Shown: positions 33,716 through 46,200 of the stretch, one piece after another | Position numbering within the stretch: position 1 is the stretch's first letter | Layout: each line of letters begins with the position of its first letter | Assembly (NCBI GenBank): GCA_902702965.1 | Contig: CACRXP010000300.1 | Location: 634,279 to 698,278, forward strand | Direction of reading: 5' to 3' | Length of the DNA: 64,000 nucleotides | Origin: Spirometra erinaceieuropaei | Lineage: Eukaryota; Platyhelminthes; Cestoda; Diphyllobothriidea; Diphyllobothriidae | Made by a program: the position numbers and the translations under genes | The notes under the pieces: model-generated | What the model saw: only the letters and a program-made list of their open reading frames with translations | What the model was told of the DNA's origin: nothing | Databases searched by the model: none

Positions 33716-36700
33716 AGATTAATCGTCCTCCTTTGTAATTGGTCGGCGATAAGTTCCAGAGCGAGGTCAAATCATTTGCTCACGAGACCAATCTTCACCT
33801 CGGTTACCTCAGTGTGGTTTATAGCCTAAGCCGGATTCGGGCAATATGATATTCCTTGTGACTTCATACGTAGGCTGCGCAACACACGACCGAGCCACCC
33901 CACCCCGCTAGTAAGGGAGTTGCAATTGACGGGTTGTATTCCAATCCGACTAATTATTCTTTGGAGATGCGGCCGGAAGCGAATCCGACATTTGGATGTT
34001 CCAGGGCGCGAGTATCTTCCTGGAGCACAGGCCATGTGTCACGTCTAGATGGAAAGATTGCCTTGACGGAAGCCTTACCTACTCCCAGCATAGTTTTCAG
34101 GCCCATCTGGTGCCGAGTCTAGAGACTTCGACCAGGGGGGACCGCGTGCATGGGATTAGTTGGATGGTTGATTTAGTCTTTTTCTGTTCTGAGGAAGTCC
34201 GACCTAAGACCGCAAATGTTGTCTGCGAGTTCGCGAATTTCACCGTCTACCGTGACCAACAGACGTCTCCTACCACGAGACTGGAGGCGGTCATATTTGC
34301 TCTCTAGGCATGAATTTGTAATTCCACTTCATATTTTTCGCGCCCATTTGGGATGCAACGCATCGCGACGTCATCAGAACTCGCAATGCACGGTCCACGA
34401 CTTGCTGTAACATTCGCGTGTTCTCCGTGTACGGAAGAATCAAGTCTATCACGAATTTGCGGCTAGTTTTCATTGGAGCCTTTTTCACTATTCTCCACTC
34501 ATTGAGATGGCAATAGCCAGCAGTTAGGCTAACAGGGAGGCCCCTCCTTGCCGGGGTTCCTTTTATTTCGGAAATCTGGCGGGTTCCACTTCTTCTAGTA
34601 GCACTTTTTTTAAATAATCCTTGATTAGTACCTCCTAACTGACGGTGTTCTGGGAAAAGCTTCAGGATTCTCCATGATGGCATCCGCAGACCTTGAGAGC
34701 CACCGAAACACTTGTCCTTCAGTTCCTTTTATCTCAGCCTCATGACAGGAGCTGTTTCCGACCTTCGACAAGGCGAACTGTTCCATTCACGGGTTGTATG
34801 ATGGGGTCGGTTACCCTCCATCACTACTTTTCGCCGTTCGTTGATAGAGTCGGCTTTCCAGGCCTCATGTGCATGGTCAACAATTTCGGAATTGGTAGCT
34901 CTCTCCATTGCGTCCTTTTTGTTTAATTCGACTTCTGGACACCGTCAGAGAAAGTTTTCATTTATCTGCCGCATTCTGCATTTGACACTTTTGTGGCATC
35001 ATCTGGTGGTCAGTATAGAGGTAGCAGGACAAATGAAAATTTGCGTCATCTCAAACCCCTTCTCAGGCTAACCCCACCATACAGAGCAAGGTGTCTGTAC
35101 GAGGCTTTGATTTTACCGCCATATTCCTAGGTGCCTGTTTAGTCCTTATCAAAAGTAATTCGCATTCCTCCAAAAGACTGCCGAAGTGCACCAGCATCCC
35201 CCAACTAACATTACTTATCCTGTGTAGCTGTTTCTCCGACAGTGATATTGTACCCGATGAAGTTCAACCTTGGTGAAGAAATATCCGCCCTTCAGTGGGG
35301 TCCGCGATCCGATTGCTTTTGGGATCAGGCGTTCTGACGGTGTGACAACCGGAAATATGGGTGACTGTGAATTGCCAGCTGCAGAAAGTTTCTGAACCTC
35401 TTGTTTCAACTGCAGTTTCGGTATTAATGGCTTTTTAAATTATACGTAGAAGGCGGTTGTCACCCCTTTGCATGGTACCGTCACCCACATCACTGATTGG
35501 ATATTGAATTGAAGTGCGGACGACGGTGGGGGAAGGAGGATTCCACGATCTAATTCCCTCATTCGTATGCCAGTTCGCTGCTGACTTTGGGGATGCATTT
35601 TTTCTTCAATGGATCGCTAATGTCTCAACAAACCAAACCATTATTCATCTGACGCCTGGTTTAGGGACGTCAGGCGCAACAGACTGTCATCATGGGTACT
35701 GTAATTATAGAATGTATGCATTGCCACCTCCTGAGTGTAGATGTATTTACGCTACGAAGAACGTCAGTCCACTTAGTTGTTTTTGGTTCATTAATGAAGG
35801 CCTTGACACTTCCGTTGTTGCGAGATGTCGAATAGTGAAGACGAAGAAGTCTTTTCTGATGATCAGCGCTGTGCGGGTCGTAATGCCTTTCCAAATTCAA
35901 TAGGCTACTAGCCTGTCAGATAAGTTACTGCCGACCTAACGGCACTACGTCTGGATGGACCACCGCCGCCGTCTATTCGAGGGGTTATCACCTGGCTGTT
36001 TTATGAATTGCCCGTCGTCTCTGGTGATATGCTAAAATAGGTTTCACACAAACCCCTCCACCCAATCGCCTGCAACTGTTTTGACGAGACTTAGACATAC
36101 TTGTCGAGTCTTCAATGTCCATTCTCGGGCCGTTGCAGCGGTAAAGACCTATCATTTCAATAAATCCAACACAAAGCCAGAAACAGTGACGGATGCTCGA
36201 ATGAGACGCAAGATTCGACCTTGTTTGAATCAACTGCCTGCCCTATCTGGCTTGCAAAGTGGCCGACTAACAAGCTGGACGACCGATAAACGTTCCACCT
36301 TACGACGCGCCAGCTCTGGCCGCTGGAGAACAGTGTTCGGATGTCAAGGCTTGATAGGCTGGAGTCCTGCCCAGGACAAGGGTCCCCCTTCCGATTAGTG
36401 TTGTTGGTTTGGGCATCTACAAAGCTTTAAATACTTTTGTTCTAATTTTACGCTGAAAGGATGTGTGAGAGACGAGATTCTCACCAGAATTGATGTTGCT
36501 CGTAGGAATTTCCTTTAGTGGCCTTCGAGGATGCAGCAGTCTAGTTGGATAGCTGAGGTTGGTCGTCCGACTTCCGCATGTTCTCTTAGAAGTTGAATGA
36601 TGCTAACGGTTAATTTGTCCAGCACTTGAAGCTGCATCCCCACTCATATTCGAATCATTGAGGACCGCAAATTCGCACCCGATTATGAATGGCTTATAAA

Positions 36701-37080
36701 AGTGGCGGGCTACTTCTACCCCGACCCTTCCTACGTGTGTGTGGGGTGGGGTATACTTTTTGACTAACATAGTGTATAGGTCACACGATTTATAAAACAA
36801 AGGTCGAATTCGGTCGGTATTTTGTTGGGACTTCTAAAATCCTTCACTTGAAAACCGTCCAAACAAAATAGGCTTACTTGGCCACCGCGCCGGAATTCCC
36901 CCTCAAATAAGAGTTGTAGTCAAAATTAAGTAGAGGCGGAGTCAGACAGACCCCGCCTTCCTTTCTTCACGTTCGCCTTGGCTAACCGACTGGAAAGACC
37001 CCCTATTTTACCAAAATCTGGAATATACCTTTGCGTACTGTTCGCACAGAGACAGTATATAAAGGCGTAAATATCCACGA
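33716..37080. other. No gene recognised between PSMD8 and NPHP4
   Basis: No conserved coding segment was seen. Frames at 33826-34307, 34291-34683, 35514-35903 and 36081-36398 overlap on both strands without known motifs, and some of this is probably old repeat. A TATATAAAGG sequence at 37056-37065 has no plausible gene after it on the plus strand. Confidence 0.4.
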
Positions 37081-37096
37081 TCTTGGATCAGACAAA

Positions 37097-37102
37097 TTTA
37101 AT
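37097..37102 (-). terminator. Candidate polyadenylation signal ATTAAA of NPHP4
   Basis: ATTAAA, the commonest variant of AATAAA, on the minus strand about 16 nt after the NPHP4 stop codon. Use is inferred from position only. Confidence 0.4.
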
Positions 37103-37118
37103 TGTATACGGAAGTGCA

Positions 37119-37274
37119 TTAAAAATATTCAATGTTGATAGCAAAAGTGTCCTCAATCTTCTCGTTTTCATCAGTTAGGAAGACAAAGCAATTAGTGGTC
37201 GTTGGCGATGGAAGCACGTTGAATTTTAGACAGATCTGGGCTGTCTCACCGGCGCCGACATCGAGCTGACTGTC
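37119..37274 (-). CDS. NPHP4: NPHP4 terminal exon
   Basis: Encodes the last 51 residues, from DSQLDVGAGETAQICLKF to FAINIEYF and TAA. This matches the family's C-terminal end, where GGGET is followed by a beta-rich stretch and a short aromatic tail. The acceptor is GTTTCAG; joining is phase 0 after PDLVQIK. Confidence 0.9.
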   Translation of the reverse strand, partial: DSQLDVGAGETAQICLKFNVLPSPTTTNCFVFLTDENEKIEDTFAINIEYF

Positions 37275-40200
37275 CTGAAACGGGAAGCCAGACAACCAAT
37301 GAAATCATTAGCAACACTAAGGAGTTAGATGCCGCCATTATAAGTAACGATGTCGGCTTCCATACCGAGGTGAGGACGGAATTGGGCGTAGTGCCTGACG
37401 CAGCGTGAAAACCTGCGTCTAGGCACACCATTACTCCCTACCATATTACGCCAGTAGTTGTGGGCTTGCGCAGACTCAGCACGGCCCGGTAAACGCGTTA
37501 CGTGAGCCAGTCGGGCCCCCGTTATGGTCCAGCGCAGTTCGTTGCCAGGACAATTGGGTGGCCCATAGTTGATAGAGTCGTGTTTATTTTCCGGAAATGT
37601 TACAGAACAGCAATAAGGACATGTAACCGCTTATAGAAGCTGCAAGAGAGACGCGCATACCTTTATCTGAACCAGATCCGGTCTGCTGCTTTCTAACTGA
37701 AGTGTTTTGGCCTGGGGATAGGGGTTGGTGTAAGAAAGTCGCTTATTCAGGGTGCCGGTACTGTCATCTCGAGCGTAGACAGGTATTCGGACGTCATACG
37801 TACGCGAAACCTCGGGCGCTTTGGTTTCGACGCAGAGAATCCATGAGTGAAACACGGCGCGGCTTGTCTGATCGACTACATTTATTTGGTATTTTCGTTT
37901 CCCTATAGCCTTGGGCTTGACTCTCACCTAAAACGCAAGAAAGGGAGGATAATTCTGAGTTAGGAATTTAGTTTATGTATGAAAAAGACGGCGTGGAAAT
38001 TGCATGTGTTAACTGCAAGTCTAAGTAATACCGTTAGCTGTTAAGAGTTAGGTTTGGCTCCAGAGTAGTTAATTGCTCTGTAGGCGATCGAGAAAAACTG
38101 ACAAGTAAGCTTCACTTCCATGAAACCTCAATCTCCTTGTTATAGCTTCTGAACAAGCTGCTAATGGTAGTTTTAAAATGATCGCTGGCACAATAGACAC
38201 GTCTTCCATTTAATTTCCCCGTGGATTAGCCCTCAGCCGCTGGCAAAGCCCGCATCCTAGTTACGGGAGTTTCAGAGTGTTTGTTTTGTTCTATTACAGA
38301 GCGCGCTAGACCGTCCGCCACACTTTAGGCCATTTAGTCTCTGGAGGTACATTGACGCGATTTTAGTACCACACTGAGTTTGGTGCGCCGTTGAAACTGC
38401 CTATTCCAGAGTATCCTAGTAAATTTTCACATGTTGCCGAAGAGCGTCTTCCCTAATATGCAATTCACGAGAAGGGAAGGGGGAAGAGTTACCAGTCTTC
38501 CTTGAATTTTTACTCATGAGAACACTCAATGACTGACTTGAGGCTAAGTTACATTGGAATGCAACCAAACCAACAAGCAGCCTCAGCTAATACAACAGTT
38601 GTCCACCTACATACGGGTGTAGTTGTGTTAAAAGTCGGAGCAAAGATGTGAAAATGCAGTCTAGTGTACAATGCGTGACCTATTTCATGAAATGTTGGCT
38701 GAAATTCTGAAATGTGTTTTCGATTCGGAAGGATTACTTGGTCGCGGTTGTGATACTGATTATCTTAAGGCATACTCTTATAACATTTCGGACTCGGCAG
38801 GATGTCGGCTTTAAAATGCACTTCTTTTCAATCTCCTGTAGAAAGCGTACTCGGCAAAAATGACTACTTAAGTAGCATGCATTTTTCCCATTTATTTTCG
38901 ATGGTCTTTAAAATTCAAATATATTTTATAGAAACCACAAACAAAAATATGCTTTCTTTTAGTCAATCAATAGAGAATCACGTCTTTTTTTAAAACCTTA
39001 TTATAAGTCTTCTTTAAGTATAAAATATAAAGAAGACGTGATTCTCTATTGATTGACTAAAAGAAAGCATATTTTTGTTTGTGGTTTCTATAAAATATAT
39101 TTGAATTTTAAAGACCATCGAAAATAAATGGGGAAAATGCATGCTACTTAAGTAGTCATTTTTGCCGAGTACGCTTTCTACAGGAGATTGAAAAGAAGTG
39201 CATTTAAAAGCCGACATCATGCCGAGTCCAAAATGTTATAAGAGTATGCCTTAAGATAATCAGTATCACAACCGCGACCAAGTAATCCTTTCTAATCGAA
39301 AACGCATTTCAGAATTTCAGCCAACATTTCATGAGATAGGTCACGCACTGTACCTGAGGAATGATCATAAAAAATCCGGCAAGCCCCAGGGGCCGGCCAC
39401 CGTCGGACCTCCCTGCTCGTCTTACAGACTACTGGAAGTAGGTCACCACAACTACGACGGTCCCCGCCATTTGCCCAAGAGGTTTCTGAAACGACGAGAC
39501 ACATTACCAGGGAGTTATGTACCGTTATCGCCCTTCGACCGGGAGCAGCCTCTCTGAAGACAGCCAATTAAGGGTAGATGAGCAAGGTGGCACTGCTTGT
39601 CACGGTGTCGGCAGCAGGGTGACTGGACTGACAGCTACGCGAGCACCGATTGGTCGTGAAAAGTTGCTGTCCTCACCCTGGAGCCATGCTACGAGGCTGA
39701 CTTTGGAGGAAGATTACGGCGTAGACTACAACAATGTTGGGTGAGAGCTGCTCCGCACCCGGGTCTCGAAGTACCATTTAATAAACCGACTGACTCTGCT
39801 GCTGTTCCCATTCTGCCGTGGTTTGCTATCAAAGTGCCAGGTAGTGCGGCTGCTGAGCCCCGAAAACTTCTCGTTTATTTGCTACAACTCTTTTCGGCGT
39901 CACTGAGTATGGACTCCTACATGGGTCTGCAAGATCGGAGTGGTCTGGACCACTTTCCGGCGATTGGTCCGTCTATCCCCGTTTTTCACGCCTACTTATC
40001 AGTATGCAAGTAGCTCCAGTGAAAAGCTCCAGGTTTGTCGATGAAAAGCAGTTAGAGACTAATACGAGCGTCCGTTATTTGTTTGGGACTGCCTTTCCGT
40101 GTAGAACGGCTGCTGTGAACGCGCTTCACAACTAGCGAACGCTACGCTGACCGGCGATTGGTCCGTATCTCCCTGTTTTTTGCACCTACTTATTAATGTG

Positions 40201-43200
40201 TAAGTAGGCATATTTAAAAGCTCTAGGTTTGTCGATGAAGAGCACCGGTCCGTTGTGTGGATAGCTAGAATCAAGTACGTACCTTTAGTTCGTAAACCGA
40301 TGTACTGTTGAGCAGGAAGGAAAGTGTCCGAGACTCGCCGACTCCGGCCATAGTACCAAGTTCTGTGCCGAGGGAGACCTCCAGAGGATGGCTGGAGAAG
40401 ACGCCAACACGACGAGAGGTTAGTAGACGACCCCCGTCCGCGCTCGTAGATCCTCCGTCTCCCCGGATCAACAGTCCTGCGTAGGCCGACTGACCCAGGA
40501 CCGTCACTAGGTCCACACGTCGCAGACTCTGGATTGACCAATACCAAATGTAAGCCGGCTTGATTTGACTCGGATCCAGGTAGACTGCCACCAAAAACCG
40601 TCGAATCTTGCGAAAGTAGAGTAGAAAAATAATTAGAAATGGAGTGTCATACGAGCAAGCACTAAAAGGTAGTTGGAGTTGAGGCAAGAGAGAGGATCAA
40701 CGGATTTCATTAGACAGTGCTATAAAGTGTAGAACGAGTTGTTTATTTGTTTTCGACCTTCCCATGGCAACAATGGGCGTACGGGTCATACTTGTCGAAC
40801 GCGGGTAACATTCAGCTTGATTCCGAGAAGACATTCCTCGGCATCTGGCAGCAGATACGCCTCTTATTGGCTCACCTAGACGGTTAGCTGCTGACTTTGG
40901 CTGACTTCTTCCCCGTGCACATTTTGGTAGCTTGTCACTAGTCTAGTCTGGGATTCAATTTAAAGTGACGGCGTCCGGATTGCTGTTCAACCGCAGTGGT
41001 GCCCTCCGAACCAGCTGCGTCGATGTTGCGCTAGATCCAGGTGTTAGGACTGCGTGAGGCGCACACCACACCGGCCACTGCGTCCAATCTTATCCAAGGT
41101 CGACCTGACTCGGACAGGCCAGCCGTGACTCGGACGGTTGCCACACCTGACAGGGTAATTCGATCCTGCTCAAAACTGAGGATCAGGCTGCAGTGACTCC
41201 TTAATGTGGCCTTTATGGCATTTCCGCTACTTTAAGATCAAAACACCTTTGACGAGAATTGAGTATCCGACCGTCAAAAGCGACGACGTTCACCGCGTGC
41301 TCCACAGAGTTGACTCAGCACCGGCGACTTGCGAAGCTTCTACCGCACCCGCACCTCCCAATATATTTTTCGCCGATGGCAAGAAAATGTCATAACGACC
41401 GGAATTTGGCTCAGGCCCAATAAGCTGACAAAGATAAATGCCCCCCCTCCCCCCTAGACGTGCCACACAGGACCTGATCCGTACTACAGTTTCCGGACTA
41501 CAGTGGCGACAACTCAGATTTAAAGCGGATGAGAGTGCCGCAAAGACTACTGTTAGGAATGAGCCATTCCAGCCTGACTCTCAGTCTTCTAGTAACTCCA
41601 AAGTACTCACCACGAGGACCGAGCTATTCAGTCAACTGGCAACCTTTTAGGCCACGACTTTTAGCGTGTAACGATAAACTCGGGAGCGTCAGATTTATTG
41701 TAGGGAGGACTGTGCACTGACATGCCGTGAGGGTATGGATTTCCCAGGGTCGGCCCCACTTAACGAGACCCAGATGCGTGTCGTACACCGACGGGCTGTG
41801 TAGCTTTGTCAGCCACTGCGAACAAGACCATCTATAATCGTCTTGTCATCAAAACGCGATAGATGCGGTAGGTAGGGGCAAGTTGAATGCAACCAAAATC
41901 TGTCCCACTGTAAAGCAAAGCATGCGCAATTCACTGCTCTAAGCCCACCTTATGAGGGCAGTTGCAAAGGTCGTTACTTGCTACGGTCGAACTCTCGTTC
42001 AGTCACTATTTCTCATGGTACATCCTTCGGCTGATGAACAAGCATATAGTTCTGCAAAAGACATTCCGCACTCATCGCGGTCTGTAACGGGCCAGTTCTC
42101 TCAAGATGATAAGTACGTCGAATGCTTAGCCGAAAATGGCCTTGGGGTCTGAGAAAGTGGAGCTGACGTCTAGTAAGACCATTATATTAAGTAGAGGCGC
42201 CCTGATAAGAACCTATTTCTGAATGTACTTTTGTGCGAATTCCCTTTGCCGAAATCTCTGGCCACCAACTGCAGTAATCTACCATCTCTGTACGCCAGTG
42301 TTCTCAACTGCTGGTTGTTAGTTTTGGTCAGCTTCCCTATCGTTTGCACCATCCTGTTGCGTTTGATATAGTCCTATATATGTGGGCTAAGGCGACGAGT
42401 TACCACTCAACCACACTTGTTTGAGATCCATAGTTCTCCTTGTGACATAAGTGGGAACCTTTCTAAACGAAGCAGTCCAAACACACTGTCGTAACAGGGC
42501 GACAGTTGGATTCGCGTTCAATTAAGAAAATGTACGCAGGCAATAATTTGTCTTAGTGCTCACCAATCGGCAAAACCTCATCAGTGGAAGAATGTATATC
42601 CGGCCGAGTATATCTCAAATAAACAAGCAAGCATCGATCCGTGTACAAAGTCGCAAATAACAAGTTGAGAATTGATGCAAATGATCAAAGCACGCTACAC
42701 TCGAGGCTACGGTCTTCCAGCAGTTTCTGGAAGGTAGTTAGAGTCACAGTGAGCCTCATAGACGAAGGCAGCGTTTTTCTTGTGGGGCAGAGAGGTTTGG
42801 GCTTGCATTACATATCGTGCGGTTTGTGGCCTGTGAGCTATCCCCCCCCCATCCCAAGGAGTTTAGTCAGTCGAGAGAACTTCACTCGTAGGAATGCTTC
42901 AGCATTTCTGCCTTCGGGACTGAACGGCAGACCAGACTGTCCTTGACGCTAGACTAATAAATTTTCATCTTGATACAGTCCGTGACACATAAGTGGCATT
43001 TCTTTTTGACTGCAAGACTACGAGCCTCATTCACCCTGCAAGATAACGCCCTGGGAGAGAATCCAGTCGCCAACCTCTGATTTTTGTCGTCTTCTCTCAA
43101 CTCCTGAGCTTCTGGGGACTGTCTGGTCTGTACGAGTTTCGTGTTCTAAGACTGAACGCCAAATATAATTGCTCATGGTGATGCTGTCAAACTATGCTAA

Positions 43201-46200
43201 TTCGCCTGTTTCAATTTTAATCTTCTGCGTTTATCAGGTCTACTTTGCAAGCGCATCAGAAAAGTAGTTCAGACTGAAATGTGTTCTCAGTGCAAGTCGG
43301 AGATAAGGGTATACTCAATATTCGTACAACCGACAGACAGGCCACTAGTAGCTCAGGCGATGAGAGCACCCGTATCGAATTCGAGAGGTCAGGCGGCTCT
43401 CGTTCGTCCTAGTCCGCATGTTTTCCGGCTGTGTGATTTTGATATTCTGCATGAAATACCAACAGACTGTCTCCTTAACACACATGAACTTCAGTCTCCC
43501 AAATTGATACGAATTTTTAGAATAAATTTAACTTTGTATTTTAATGTTGTCGTAGTCAACAACAAAAGATAACGGTTAGTGAGGAAAGTGTCGCACCATG
43601 TCAAACTACTTGTCTGTGTTTATGAAGTTTGCTTTGCATTCCCATCTGAAAAGGTAGGTCAAACCGAAATGTGCATGCATTGCGAGAAATTTGGGTTGGA
43701 CAGGGGATCCTCTTTGTGTTTCCCACTACAAACTCCAATAACTCTAACATTCATAACTCAAGCTCTAATTCTAGCCCTTTCAACCTTCACCCTAACACAA
43801 ATTCTGACCATAGCCATAACCCCCTCTAAAAATTAGCGCAAAACCACCTGTAATACGATGGTCACATTTTTTCCGAGTTCTACTGAGGGTGTTCGGGTTT
43901 TGTGTCTTTATAGTCAATACCGGTTATTTAGAAGATGTCACATTATGTCAAATTACCCATGTTTCCATCTACTGCGAACTTCCTTCCGGCTGCATACAAA
44001 AACCATACTCTGTAAAAAATGACCACTTAAGCAGCACACATTTTTCTCTTTGATTTTCGATGCCCATAAAAGTCCAATTATATTTCCCGGAAAAAATGCA
44101 CAAAAATAATTATTCCTTTGCTTATTCGGTAGATAATTACGTCTTCTTCTAATTTTATACTCGAAGGAAGGACATAATTCGGTTTTAAAAAAGTTTCTAA
44201 TTGTGGGACTTTTAAATACCGTGAAACGGCCGTCTCTGCATTTACCAATGTGGCCTGCAAAGTTAACAATATGGATCAAATCCACTGCTAAATTTTATGA
44301 ACCCTATATGGTCCCCCTTTATTGCCGTAGAGAAAGGTGTGGTTTTCCGTACGCGGAAAATATACGGCTTGTAGTTTGGAAACCCTGAATCCAAGTGTAA
44401 CGGTTGGGCGGGTTTAAAATTATTCGAGAATTGGAAAAGTTTTTGAAAACCTAGTTATACCCTTCCTTCACGTATAAGATTGGAAGAAGACGTAATTGAC
44501 CCAAATGTGATTAAACTCGCGTCATCCGGTGAGGTCTCGTAGCTCAGATGGAAACACATTTACCAAAATAAGTGATCACCACTTACATCCGGTGAGCTTC
44601 CAGCGCTCACTTTCACCAGTAAGTCAATTGGTCTTCCAAAGGTAACAACCGAGGACTCTGTGATGACACCAGGATCGGAGACTCGAGTCCAGACTTTCTG
44701 CAAAGCCCGACCTTCCGCGTCAAGGCCCGCCGAAGGCAGATCGCCTGCATTTCGTGTGAATGGTGGGATTCGCACAACACGTTTGAGGTAGCTGAGTTCT
44801 GGTTGGAAGAAGTGGAAGGTCTGATCAATGATTGGTGGGTAGGTGTAGATTTGCAACTGCAACTGTCCCAGGATTTTACCAGTCCGCATTGATTTAAAGG
44901 TTACCTGCAAGAGGGTGTGGAGTTGTCCACAGAAGGATGTCAAAAAGGCCAGGGGTAGAAATACTGATTGGTCGTCAGTCAGGAAAATGTTTCATGCGCT
45001 TGAAGGACAACAGGGGGACAAGGGTAACAAAAGTTTGCCCAGATGTGCTTAAGTACTTCGATGGTTCTAATCACTCACCAAGTAGTCTAAATTCCCGGCG
45101 ATTTGCAAAGCTGCGAAATATTCTGTGGAGTACTGGACGAACAGTTTAATTCCATAATTTTCCGGCGTAATAATTAGCATAGGAGTCAAAACGACCAATG
45201 ATACCGGATATGAGGGCTCAACGTTGGACTGAACTGACGGAAACCGACAAAGACCGACAACGAGTAGAGCATGTTCCAAAATTGCGATCCAGAAGGGCCT
45301 TCGGTTTTGTTTTTATGTCAAATCGGAAAGAATGTTCAGGCGCATATGACAAAGTTATGATCTCGTCTACGTCGAACGAGTCGATTTCCTTAAATGCCTG
45401 CTAATGACATGATGGGCGTTCTCATCATCCCCGGAACAATTTTTTTCATAGGTGTGTTATGACAGATTTCAAATAATTCGCTCAGGTGGCCAGTGCGTTG
45501 GCTGTACCAAAGCCTCCCCTTGCCGTTGTGGGTTCGAATCCCACCGAGGCACCGAGTTTTTCACAGTTGGATCAAAGTGAATTTGTTTTTTTTTCCTGAG
45601 CTTTCGAATTCTTCCTGGAGTTCATCCCGAGAGATAATAAAGCATCCCAGTGCTCATTCAGTCTCCCTCCCTACCAGTATATACACCTGGAATTCGAACA
45701 TTCGTCTCCACTCATCAAAATCACTGTCTGTCTGAGAAACGCGCAGCTGCATACCTTTTCACTGCGTTGGGCAACAACTCACTGAAGGCTGATAGATCTC
45801 AGCTCAGGTTATGCGGAGTTTTATCAGCCACCGCGGTCTCAACTCGGGGGATAACCAAACCCATCCGCTGGCGGGTGTGGTCGGGCTCCGGGGAAAAAAG
45901 TGGTCTCCTCTTGACGAGGCGTGTTGAATTCCTCTTGACTATCGAGGCAGTCGTGATGCGTGCAAGCATCACTTGTACATGACCTTCACGGCGGCCGGGC
46001 AGAGTCGTGTCATTGGCTGAGCTCAGGAGGCTTGACGTCCAATCAGGAGAATGTAACATCTAACAAGCTCGGATACGGGAAATTAACGTCATTTCTATGT
46101 ATCCAGGCGTGAGTAACCGCTACAAACGCAGTGATAACCACAGATCACGCGAAGTCTTCGAACCTGTCTCCTTTTATTTTTAGGCTCAACAATTTGTGTT

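Noticed and set aside
37056..37065. TATATAAAGG resembling a TATA box on the plus strand
   Set aside because: No plus-strand gene follows; downstream is the NPHP4 terminal exon on the other strand.
38802..39220. Two nearly identical ~65-codon ORFs on opposite strands
   Set aside because: They are mirror images produced by the arms of the hairpin MITE, not genes.
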